This document shows positions 1 to 6,331 of a stretch of 11,333 bases of DNA, in pieces. The notes under the pieces are model-generated. The model saw only the letters and a program-made list of their open reading frames with translations, did not search any database and was not told the DNA's origin. The position numbers and the translations under genes were made by a program. Source of the stretch: an uncultured Bacteroides sp. (GTDB lineage: Bacteria; Bacteroidota; Bacteroidia; Bacteroidales; Bacteroidaceae); the NCBI RefSeq assembly GCF_910585845.1, contig NZ_CAJUHF010000074.1, positions 1 to 11,333 on the forward strand. Direction: 5' to 3'. Numbering within the stretch: the first letter of the stretch is position 1; each line of letters starts with the position of its first letter.

Positions 1-43
1 TGGGGTGTTAATCTTGTAAACTATTGGTAGTCAATGTTTGTTG

Positions 44-117
44 CGGTGCGTACGGGACTCGAACCCGTGACCCCATGCGTGACAGGCATGTATTCTAACC
101 AACTGAACTAACGCACC
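44..117 (-). tRNA. tRNA-Asp (anticodon GTC)
   Basis: Read on the minus strand, this folds into a complete 74-nt cloverleaf. It has a 7-bp acceptor stem (GGTGCGT/ACGCACC), a D-arm stem GTTC/GAAT, an anticodon stem CATGC/GCATG with loop CTGTCAC, a 5-nt variable loop, and a T-arm ACGGG/CCCGT with loop TTCGAGT. The anticodon GTC (complement of 81-83) reads aspartate codons. The discriminator base is G and is followed by CAA, so the 3' CCA is not encoded and would have to be added by tRNA nucleotidyltransferase. The loops carry the expected invariant bases and there is no sign of decay. Confidence 0.97.
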
Positions 118-159
118 ATCATTTCATTTTATCGTTGCTTTCTCTCTCGATTGCGGTTG

Positions 160-190
160 CAAAGGTAGGCATTATTTTGAAATCTGCAAT
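160..190 (-). promoter_or_regulatory. Probable promoter of the tRNA-Asp gene
   Basis: On the minus strand, 160-167 reads TACCTTTG, an exact match to the Bacteroides -7 consensus TAnnTTTG. Nineteen bases upstream, 187-190 reads ATTG, three of four bases of the -33 element TTTG, at the usual spacing. Transcription would start around position 155 and reach the tRNA about 40 nt later. Position and orientation fit the tRNA gene well. No start site is directly visible, so this rests on motif and spacing. Confidence 0.65.
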
Positions 191-372
191 AGATATAGAG
201 AACTTTTTTTGCTTAAAATTATCACTTTTTCTTTTAGTAGCTCATTATTAGAATGTTATAATGATGAAAAAAGTTGGAGAACTTAAGAACGTTTTTTGGA
301 TGGATACTTGTATCGGTTTTATAGCGGGAACGAAAGAATCTATAGTAGATTTTAAACTTCTTGCTCGAAAAC
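191..372. other. Gene-free A+T-rich spacer between divergent promoters
   Basis: The stretch between the tRNA gene and the purU start codon is 331 bp. Apart from the two promoters at its ends, I see no supportable gene in it. The short minus-strand reading frame across it has no recognisable protein and extends into purU. A TATAAT-like hexamer lies near 256-261, but that is not the motif used by the main Bacteroides sigma factor. No convincing hairpin or tandem repeat was found. Confidence 0.5.
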
Positions 373-403
373 TTCGTTGTTTTGCAATAAATAGTTATTT
401 TTG
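373..403 (+). promoter_or_regulatory. Probable promoter of the purU-his-ftsE-lysC operon
   Basis: Positions 396-403 read TATTTTTG, matching the Bacteroides -7 element TAnnTTTG. Positions 373-376 read TTCG, three of four bases of the -33 TTTG, separated by 19 bp. Transcription would begin near 408. This helps to choose the purU start: the in-frame TTG at 401 lies inside the -7 box and upstream of the predicted transcript, whereas ATG 449 and ATG 452 lie about 40 nt into it. Confidence 0.6.
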
Positions 404-448
404 CCAACCCAAAATGAGAAAGTTGTAATTTCAAACGATAGTGTAGAT

Positions 449-1306
449 ATGATGAAAACTGCGAAACTGTTGCTTCATTGTCCGGACAAACCGGGAATAT
501 TGGCAGAGGTGACAGACTTTATAACAGTAAACAAAGGAAATATTGTTTATTTGGACCAATATGTCGATCATGTAGAGAATATCTTCTTCATGCGTATTGA
601 ATGGGAATTGAAAGGTTTCCTGATACCGCAAGAGAAGATTGAAGATTATTTTAAAACGTTGTATGCGCAGAAGTATGAGATGTCTTTCCGTCTTTACTTC
701 TCGGATGTAAAACCGCGTATGGCTATCTTTGTCTCAAAGATGTCGCATTGCTTGTTCGATTTGCTGGCACGATATACTGCGGGCGAATGGAATGTGGAGA
801 TACCTCTTATTATAAGCAATCATCCCGATCTGCAACATGTGGCGGAACGTTTCGGCATACCTTTTTACCTGTTCCCTATCACCAAAGAAACAAAAGCTGA
901 GCAAGAGCAGAAAGAAATGGAACTGTTGGCAAAATATAATGTGAACTTCATTGTACTGGCGCGTTACATGCAGGTCATTTCGGAACAGATGATTAATGCA
1001 TACCCCAATCGGATTATCAATATTCATCACTCATTTTTGCCCGCGTTTGTAGGAGCCAAGCCCTATCATGCTGCGTTCGAACGTGGAGTGAAGATTATTG
1101 GCGCTACCAGCCATTATGTGACAACGGAACTAGATGCTGGTCCAATCATTGAGCAGGATGTTGTCCGCATCACCCATAAGGATTCGGTGGAGGATCTTGT
1201 CAATAAAGGTAAGGACTTGGAGAAAATAGTCCTTTCGCGTGCGGTGCAGAAGCATATCGAACGTAAGGTTCTGGCATATAAGAATAAGACAGTGATATTC
1301 AGCTAA
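449..1306 (+). CDS. purU: Formyltetrahydrofolate deformylase (10-formyl-THF hydrolase) PurU
   Basis: This cytosolic enzyme hydrolyses 10-formyl-tetrahydrofolate to formate and THF, balancing one-carbon pools and supplying formate to purine synthesis. The 285-aa product has an N-terminal ACT domain (about residues 5-80, beginning LLLHCPDKPGI) and a formyltransferase-fold domain (about 90-270). The formyltransferase-type catalytic triad is visible as N191 and H193 in NIHHSFLPAF, and D229 in LDAGPII. E. coli PurU is 280 aa, so the length fits. The frame is open back to a TTG at 401, but that codon sits in the predicted -7 box, and family N-termini begin close to MKTAKLLL. I therefore chose ATG 449; ATG 452 is equally possible. 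Nine bases separate it from hisH, which indicates an operon. The ACT domain suggests allosteric control, as with methionine and glycine in E. coli; that is inferred here. Confidence 0.95.
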   Translation: MMKTAKLLLHCPDKPGILAEVTDFITVNKGNIVYLDQYVDHVENIFFMRIEWELKGFLIPQEKIEDYFKTLYAQKYEMSFRLYFSDVKPRMAIFVSKMSHCLFDLLARYTAGEWNVEIPLIISNHPDLQHVAERFGIPFYLFPITKETKAEQEQKEMELLAKYNVNFIVLARYMQVISEQMINAYPNRIINIHHSFLPAFVGAKPYHAAFERGVKIIGATSHYVTTELDAGPIIEQDVVRITHKDSVEDLVNKGKDLEKIVLSRAVQKHIERKVLAYKNKTVIFS

Positions 1307-1315
1307 TAGAGACTC

Positions 1316-1906
1316 ATGAAGGTTGCAGTTATAAAATATAATGCAGGCAATATCTGTTCGGTGGATCATGCCTTGAAACGTTTGGGCGTGGAGGTGACCA
1401 TTACGGCCGATAAGGAGGTGTTGCGTGCGGCAGATAAAATTATTTTCCCTGGCGTAGGTGAAGCAGAGACGACGATGAAGTTCTTGCGTGCCAGCGGTAT
1501 GGATACTTTGATAAAGGAATTACGGCAACCCTTGCTGGGCATTTGCCTGGGTATGCAGTTGATGTGTCGCCATTCGGAAGAAGGCGACACTGATTGTCTG
1601 GGGATTTTTGATGCGGAGGTGAAGCGTTTCATTTCGCAAAAACATGAAGATAAAGTGCCTCACATGGGATGGAATACGATTGCTGAGACGAAAAGCGCTT
1701 TGTTCGACGGTTTTACAAAAGAGGAATTTGTTTATTTTGTGCATAGTTTCTATGTGCCGGTCAACGAATGTACTGCGGCTGTGACGGACTATATCCATCC
1801 TTTCAGTGCGGCATTGCATAAAGATAATTACTACGCCACTCAGTTTCATCCGGAAAAAAGTGGTAGCGTAGGAGAACGTATTTTGCATAATTTTTTAAAG
1901 TTGTAA
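1316..1906 (+). CDS. hisH: Imidazole glycerol phosphate synthase, glutaminase subunit HisH
   Basis: HisH hydrolyses glutamine and channels ammonia to HisF, which makes imidazole glycerol phosphate and AICAR in histidine synthesis. The 196-aa product is a class I glutamine amidotransferase of normal length. The nucleophile C77 lies in GICLGMQLM, and H178 and E180 in QFHPEKSG complete the catalytic triad. The N-terminal KYNAGNICSVDHAL and the FPGVGE segment (44-49) are typical of HisH. The ATG at 1316 gives the family N-terminus. The stop is only 3 nt from the hisA start, and its partner hisF is two genes downstream, so both subunits are made from the same transcript. Confidence 0.97.
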   Translation: MKVAVIKYNAGNICSVDHALKRLGVEVTITADKEVLRAADKIIFPGVGEAETTMKFLRASGMDTLIKELRQPLLGICLGMQLMCRHSEEGDTDCLGIFDAEVKRFISQKHEDKVPHMGWNTIAETKSALFDGFTKEEFVYFVHSFYVPVNECTAAVTDYIHPFSAALHKDNYYATQFHPEKSGSVGERILHNFLKL

Positions 1907-1909
1907 CCC

Positions 1910-2641
1910 ATGATAGAGCTGATTCCCGCAATAGATATCATTGATGGAAAATGCGTACGCCTTTCCCAGGGAGATTATGGCAGTAAGAAGGTGTATAATG
2001 AGAATCCGGTGGAAGTTGCCAAGGAGATGGAAGCGCACGGTGTCCGTCGTTTGCATGTGGTGGATCTGGATGGAGCGGCTTCGCATCACATTGTCAACTA
2101 TCAGGTATTGAACCGGATAACTTCCCAAACCTCTTTGGCTGTAGATTTCGGCGGAGGAGTAAAGAGTGATGAAGACTTGAAGATAGCTTTCGAAAACGGG
2201 GCGCAGATGGTTACGGGAGGTAGTATTGCCGTGAAGGACCCTGAGCTGTTTACCCGTTGGCTGAATGTTTATGGCAATGGGAAGATCATTCTCGGTGCAG
2301 ATGTAAAAGACCGCAAGATAGCTGTGAACGGATGGAAAGATGAAAGCACTTGCGAATTGTTCTCTTTCCTGAAGGGATATGTGGAGGCTGGGATCAGTAA
2401 GGTGATCTGTACTGATATCAGTTGTGACGGCATGTTGCAAGGACCGTCCATCGCGTTGTACCAGGAAATGCTGGAACAACATCCCGGACTTTATCTGATA
2501 GCCAGTGGCGGTGTAAGTGGCATGGCGGATATCCATAAATTGGTTGATGCGGGTGTGCCTGCTGTAATTTTTGGTAAGGCACTGTATGAGGGGCGCGTCA
2601 CGATGAAAGAAATCGAAAGATTTATAATTTGTAATTCATAA
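1910..2641 (+). CDS. hisA: ProFAR isomerase HisA
   Basis: HisA (phosphoribosylformimino-5-aminoimidazole carboxamide ribotide isomerase) carries out the Amadori rearrangement of ProFAR to PRFAR, the substrate of the HisF/HisH synthase. The 243-aa product is a (beta/alpha)8 barrel. The general acid/base aspartates are D9 in IPAIDI and D131 in LGADVKD. Phosphate-binding glycine segments are seen at DFGGGV (79-84) and ASGGV (198-202), the two half-barrel repeats typical of HisA and HisF. The start codon follows hisH by 3 nt and the length is normal. HisA and HisF are paralogues. The N-terminus MIELIPAIDIIDGKCVRL and the neighbouring hisF assign this one to HisA. Confidence 0.97.
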   Translation: MIELIPAIDIIDGKCVRLSQGDYGSKKVYNENPVEVAKEMEAHGVRRLHVVDLDGAASHHIVNYQVLNRITSQTSLAVDFGGGVKSDEDLKIAFENGAQMVTGGSIAVKDPELFTRWLNVYGNGKIILGADVKDRKIAVNGWKDESTCELFSFLKGYVEAGISKVICTDISCDGMLQGPSIALYQEMLEQHPGLYLIASGGVSGMADIHKLVDAGVPAVIFGKALYEGRVTMKEIERFIICNS

Positions 2642-2650
2642 ATTAGTAAG

Positions 2651-3409
2651 GTGTTAGCAAAAAGAATAATTCCCTGTCTTGATATAAAAGACGGACAGAC
2701 TGTGAAAGGTACCAACTTCGTGAACCTGCGTCATGCGGGCGATCCGGTTGAGTTGGCGCGTGCCTATAGCGAACAAGGGGCAGACGAACTGGTGTTTCTG
2801 GACATTACGGCCAGCTTTGAAGGTCGTAAGACGTTTGCCGAATTGGTAAAACGCATTGCAGCCAATATCAGCATCCCGTTTACGGTTGGAGGGGGTATCA
2901 ATGAATTGGGCGATGTGGACCGTTTGCTGAATGCCGGTGCAGACAAGATTTCCATCAACTCTTCCGCCATCCGTAATCCCGGACTGATAGACGAAATAGC
3001 TAAAAACTTCGGGTCTCAGGTTTGTGTGGTGGCTGTAGACGCCAGGCAGAATAGCGACGGTTGGCGATGCTACCTGAATGGTGGTCGTGTGGAGACGGAC
3101 AAAGAGTTGTTTTCATGGACCAAAGAGGCACAGGAACGTGGTGCGGGAGAGATACTTTTCACAAGCATGAACCATGATGGTGTAAAGACCGGATATGCCA
3201 ATGAGGCACTTGCCAAGATGTCTGATCTTCTTTCGGTTCCGGTCATAGCCTCTGGTGGAGCCGGGCAAAAAGAGCACTTCAGCGATGTGTTTTTGCAGGG
3301 AAAAGCAGATGCTGCATTGGCTGCCAGTGTTTTTCATTTCGGAGAAATTAAAATTCCCGATTTAAAATCGTATCTTTGTGCCCGAGGAATACCGATGCGG
3401 ATGATATGA
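2651..3409 (+). CDS. hisF: Imidazole glycerol phosphate synthase, cyclase subunit HisF
   Basis: HisF uses ammonia from HisH to convert PRFAR into imidazole glycerol phosphate and AICAR. The 252-aa product is a (beta/alpha)8 barrel with catalytic D11 (IIPCLDI) and D130 (VVAVDARQ), at the positions known for the family, and phosphate-binding TVGGGI (78-83) and ASGGAG near residue 200. The start is GTG at 2651. It is well supported because MLAKRIIPCLDI is the standard HisF N-terminus and no upstream ATG fits. Nine bases separate it from hisA. A 16-codon ORF begins with ATG at 3406, overlapping the stop by four bases, and a -7-like element lies within the 3' end. Both are discussed as findings. 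Confidence 0.97.
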   Translation: MLAKRIIPCLDIKDGQTVKGTNFVNLRHAGDPVELARAYSEQGADELVFLDITASFEGRKTFAELVKRIAANISIPFTVGGGINELGDVDRLLNAGADKISINSSAIRNPGLIDEIAKNFGSQVCVVAVDARQNSDGWRCYLNGGRVETDKELFSWTKEAQERGAGEILFTSMNHDGVKTGYANEALAKMSDLLSVPVIASGGAGQKEHFSDVFLQGKADAALAASVFHFGEIKIPDLKSYLCARGIPMRMI

Positions 3410-3482
3410 AAGTGATGAATATGGCCATACCGTGCTGTGTGGTGTTTTACGATTAATAATATAATAACTATCTACTATCTAT

Positions 3483-4088
3483 ATGGATTTTGATAAAATG
3501 GACGGGCTTGTTCCGGCAATCATACAGGATGCGGATACTGCTAAGGTGTTGATGTTGGGCTTCATGAATAAGGAGGCTTATGACAAAACGGTGGAAACCG
3601 GTAAAGTAACCTTTTTCAGCCGTACCCGGAACCGTCTTTGGACGAAAGGTGAGGAGAGTGGCAATTTTCTGCATGTGGTTTCCATGAAGGAGGATTGTGA
3701 TAAGGATACATTGCTGATTCAGGTGCATCCCGCAGGACCTGTTTGCCATACTGGCACAGACACATGTTGGGGTGAGAAGAATGAGCAGCCTGTTATGTTC
3801 CTGAAGCATCTTCAGGATTTTATCACCAAACGTCATGAAGAGATGCCCGAAGGTTCTTATACGACCAGCCTTTTTGAGTCTGGTGTGAATAAGATGGCGC
3901 AGAAAGTAGGTGAGGAAGCTGTGGAAACAGTGATCGAAGCATGCAATGGTACCGATGAACGGCTGATTTACGAAGGGGCTGATTTAATCTATCACCTTAT
4001 CGTATTGCTTACGTCCAAAGGATACAGCATTGAAGATTTGGCACGTGAGTTGCAGGTGCGCCACAGTGGTTCGTGGAAGAAACATTGA
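3483..4088 (+). CDS. hisIE: Bifunctional HisIE: phosphoribosyl-AMP cyclohydrolase / phosphoribosyl-ATP pyrophosphatase
   Basis: This fusion catalyses the second and third steps of histidine synthesis: pyrophosphate removal from PR-ATP (C-terminal HisE domain) and opening of the purine ring of PR-AMP (N-terminal HisI domain). HisI occupies about residues 1-105. It shows SRTRNRLWTKGEESGN (46-61), the metal-binding D71-C72-D73-D75 cluster, and the zinc-site region HPAGPVCHTG with H82, C88 and, further on, C95. HisE occupies about 106-195, with KVGEEAVE (141-148) and the acidic helix residues of the MazG-like pyrophosphatase fold. At 201 aa it matches the usual length for the fusion. The gap from hisF (73 nt) is the widest in the operon. 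Confidence 0.96.
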   Translation: MDFDKMDGLVPAIIQDADTAKVLMLGFMNKEAYDKTVETGKVTFFSRTRNRLWTKGEESGNFLHVVSMKEDCDKDTLLIQVHPAGPVCHTGTDTCWGEKNEQPVMFLKHLQDFITKRHEEMPEGSYTTSLFESGVNKMAQKVGEEAVETVIEACNGTDERLIYEGADLIYHLIVLLTSKGYSIEDLARELQVRHSGSWKKH

Positions 4089-4123
4089 TTGAAAACTTAA
4101 CATAGGAAACTGGATAATTGAAA

Positions 4124-4846
4124 ATGCTCGAACCGCTGATACAATATAAAGATGTGGAAGTATGCCAGCAAGATTTGTGTGTGTTGGAACAGGTGAATCT
4201 TGAGTTGCGGAAAGGAGAATTTGTCTATCTGATTGGCAAGGTAGGTTCAGGAAAAACCAGCCTGTTGAAAACCTTCTATGGCGAATTGGATGTGATCTCC
4301 GGCGAAGCGATGGTGTTAGGATATGATATGAAACGTATCAAGCGTAAACACATTCCGCAACTGCGCCGGAAATTGGGTATCGTGTTTCAGGATTTCCAAT
4401 TGCTGACCGACCGTACGGTGAATGATAATCTTGCCTTTGTCCTAAGAGCTACCGGCTGGAAGAACAAGATGGAGATAACAGACCGCATCAACGAAGTGTT
4501 GGCATTAGTGGGTATGGGCAATAAAGGATATAAATTTCCTAATGAACTCTCGGGAGGGGAACAGCAGCGTGTCGTCATTGCGCGTGCCATGCTTAATTCT
4601 CCTGAAATTATGCTGGCAGACGAACCGACCGGAAATCTGGATGCTGAGACTGGACGTGACATTGTAGAATTGTTGCATAATATCAGCCGTGCAGGATCTT
4701 TGGTTGTAATGACTACGCACAACTTACGATTGCTGCATGAGTTTCCGGGGCAAGTCTATCGTTGTGCGGATCATCGGATAATGGATGTGACATCCGAATA
4801 TTCGGGAACTGCATCCGTTGCAGAAGAAACAAATAATAATATATAA
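4124..4846 (+). CDS. ftsE: FtsE-like ABC transporter ATP-binding protein, without FtsX nearby
   Basis: This is a 240-aa ABC ATPase of the FtsE/LolD/MacB type. Numbered from ATG 4124, it has a Walker A GKVGSGKTS (38-46), Q-loop Q89 in VFQDFQ, signature LSGGE (142-146), Walker B IMLADE (162-167) and switch histidine H199 in TTHN. In characterised bacteria FtsE pairs with membrane protein FtsX to control septal and cell-wall hydrolases at the division site. No permease is encoded in this window, so the partner must lie elsewhere. ATG 4124 was chosen; a TTG at 4118 would add two residues and sits better relative to a weak GGA at 4105-4107. A polar, acidic tail follows the ATPase core. It lies 35 nt after hisIE and 22 nt before lysC, apparently co-transcribed with amino-acid genes. 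A LolD- or MacB-like role cannot be excluded by sequence alone. Confidence 0.82.
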   Translation: MLEPLIQYKDVEVCQQDLCVLEQVNLELRKGEFVYLIGKVGSGKTSLLKTFYGELDVISGEAMVLGYDMKRIKRKHIPQLRRKLGIVFQDFQLLTDRTVNDNLAFVLRATGWKNKMEITDRINEVLALVGMGNKGYKFPNELSGGEQQRVVIARAMLNSPEIMLADEPTGNLDAETGRDIVELLHNISRAGSLVVMTTHNLRLLHEFPGQVYRCADHRIMDVTSEYSGTASVAEETNNNI

Positions 4847-4868
4847 TCATTTAATATTAGGAACGAAG

Positions 4869-6188
4869 ATGAAAGTTTTAAAGTTTGGAGGTACTTCTGT
4901 AGGTTCCGCATCACGGATGAAGGAAGTAGCCAAATTGATTACCGATGGCGAGCGGAAGATCGTTGTTCTTTCGGCTATGTCAGGTACGACTAATACATTA
5001 GTGGAAATTTCGGACTATCTCTACAAGAAAAATCCGGAGGGAGCCAATGAGATTATCAATACGCTGGAGGCCAAATACAGACAGCATGTCAATGAGTTGT
5101 ATTCTACTCCTGAGTACAAACAGAAAGGTCTGGAACTGATAAAATCTCATTTTGACTACATTCGTTCGTACACAAAAGATCTCTTTACTCTGTTTGAAGA
5201 AAAAGTAGTTTTGGCGCAAGGTGAGCTGATCTCCACTGCGATGATGAACTTCTATTTGCAGGAATGCGGCGTGAAATCCATTTTGCTTCCGGCACTGGAA
5301 TATATGCGTACTGATAAAAATGCGGAACCCGATCCTGTTTATATCAAGGATAAACTTCATGTGCAACTGGAGTTGTATCCGGAAGCTGAAATCTATATCA
5401 CTCAGGGATATATATGCCGTAACGCTTATGGGGAAATCGACAACTTGCAACGTGGCGGAAGCGATTACACTGCTTCTCTGATTGGTGCCGCCATCAACGC
5501 TTCTGAAATTCAGATATGGACAGACATTGACGGCATGCATAACAATGACCCGCGTATTGTAGACAAAACCGCCCCTGTGCGTCATCTTCATTTTGAAGAG
5601 GCAGCCGAGTTGGCTTACTTTGGTGCGAAGATTCTTCATCCTACCTGCATACAGCCAGCCAAGTACGCCCATATTCCGGTACGCCTGCTGAACACAATGG
5701 AACCGACCGCTCCCGGTACTTTGATTTCCAACGATACTGAAAAAGGCAAAATAAAGGCAGTTGCCGCAAAAGATAATATTACGGCCATCAAGATAAAATC
5801 CAGCCGTATGTTGCTTGCGCATGGTTTCCTGCGTAAAGTGTTTGAGATCTTCGAAAGCTATCAGACTTCCATTGATATGATTTGTACTTCTGAGGTAGGA
5901 GTATCTGTGTCTATTGATAATACAAAACATCTCAATGAAATCTTGGATGATTTGAAGAAGTACGGTACGGTGACTGTAGACAAAAACATGTGCATTGTCT
6001 GCGTAGTGGGCGACTTGGAATGGGAAAATGTCGGATTTGAGGCTAAGGCATTGGATGCCATGCGCGACATTCCGGTACGAATGATTTCTTTTGGAGGTAG
6101 CAATTATAACATTTCCTTCCTTATTCGGGAGTGTGACAAGAAGCAGGCCTTGCAGTCGCTTAGCGATGTATTGTTTAACAAAGAATAA
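4869..6188 (+). CDS. lysC: Aspartokinase (monofunctional, with C-terminal ACT domains)
   Basis: Aspartokinase phosphorylates aspartate, the first step toward lysine, methionine and threonine. The 439-aa product has a kinase domain with KFGGTSVG (5-12) near the N-terminus, GGSDYTASLIGAAINA (197-211) and WTDIDGMHNNDPRIV (217-231) for substrate and nucleotide binding, and HPTCIQPA (257-264). From about 300 to the end are two regulatory ACT modules, including SEVGVSVSID (341-350) and the C-terminal FGGSNYNISFLI. There is no fused homoserine dehydrogenase, which separates it from ThrA and MetL. The reading frame extends upstream to a TTG at 4818, inside ftsE, but MKVLKFGGTSVG at ATG 4869 is the family N-terminus. 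The nearby lysA suggests feedback by lysine; that is an inference. Confidence 0.95.
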   Translation: MKVLKFGGTSVGSASRMKEVAKLITDGERKIVVLSAMSGTTNTLVEISDYLYKKNPEGANEIINTLEAKYRQHVNELYSTPEYKQKGLELIKSHFDYIRSYTKDLFTLFEEKVVLAQGELISTAMMNFYLQECGVKSILLPALEYMRTDKNAEPDPVYIKDKLHVQLELYPEAEIYITQGYICRNAYGEIDNLQRGGSDYTASLIGAAINASEIQIWTDIDGMHNNDPRIVDKTAPVRHLHFEEAAELAYFGAKILHPTCIQPAKYAHIPVRLLNTMEPTAPGTLISNDTEKGKIKAVAAKDNITAIKIKSSRMLLAHGFLRKVFEIFESYQTSIDMICTSEVGVSVSIDNTKHLNEILDDLKKYGTVTVDKNMCIVCVVGDLEWENVGFEAKALDAMRDIPVRMISFGGSNYNISFLIRECDKKQALQSLSDVLFNKE

Positions 6189-6213
6189 ATAGAAGATTAC
6201 CCCAATACTATAT

Positions 6214-6252
6214 GAGCGCTTTTATCGGAAAACAGTAAAGGCGCTCTTTTTT
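6214..6252 (+). terminator. Intrinsic terminator after lysC
   Basis: A hairpin forms between GAGCGC plus TTTT (6214-6223) and AAAG plus GCGCTC (6237-6246). It has ten base pairs including one G-U wobble, closed by a 13-nt loop, and is followed directly by six T residues (6247-6252). This is a textbook rho-independent terminator 25 nt after the lysC stop. It should end the purU-lysC transcript, so lysA would depend on its own promoter or on readthrough. Confidence 0.88.
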
Positions 6253-6300
6253 AGAGCCTGAATGAAATATGCTTTGAAGAAAATATAGCGAGCAGGCTCT
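6253..6300. repeat. Inverted repeat in the lysA leader
   Basis: AGAGCCTG at 6253-6260 is perfectly complementary to CAGGCTCT at 6293-6300, with 32 bases between. The left arm begins directly after the lysC terminator T-run, and the right arm ends 31 nt before lysA. In RNA this would be an 8-bp stem. It could be an operator-like dyad, a leader structure acting on lysA, or chance. No known lysine riboswitch architecture is recognisable here. Confidence 0.4.
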
Positions 6301-6331
6301 CAGCTAAACAAAGAAATATATTATATCTCAG

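Noticed and set aside
256..261. TATAAT hexamer upstream of purU
   Set aside because: It matches the E. coli -10 box, but the primary sigma factor of Bacteroides uses TTTG and TAnnTTTG elements. No partner element is present.
234..434. 66-codon minus-strand frame in the spacer upstream of purU
   Set aside because: It has no recognisable domain, is rich in A/T-driven residues, overlaps the purU promoter and 5' end, and has no promoter of its own.
1895..2536. 213-codon minus-strand frame opposite hisA
   Set aside because: It is the shadow of a well-supported hisA gene, with no family resemblance.
4998..5930. 310-codon minus-strand frame opposite lysC
   Set aside because: It is antisense to a confidently identified aspartokinase. 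Its length reflects the codon bias of the real gene, and the translation is rich in Cys, His and Phe with no known motif.
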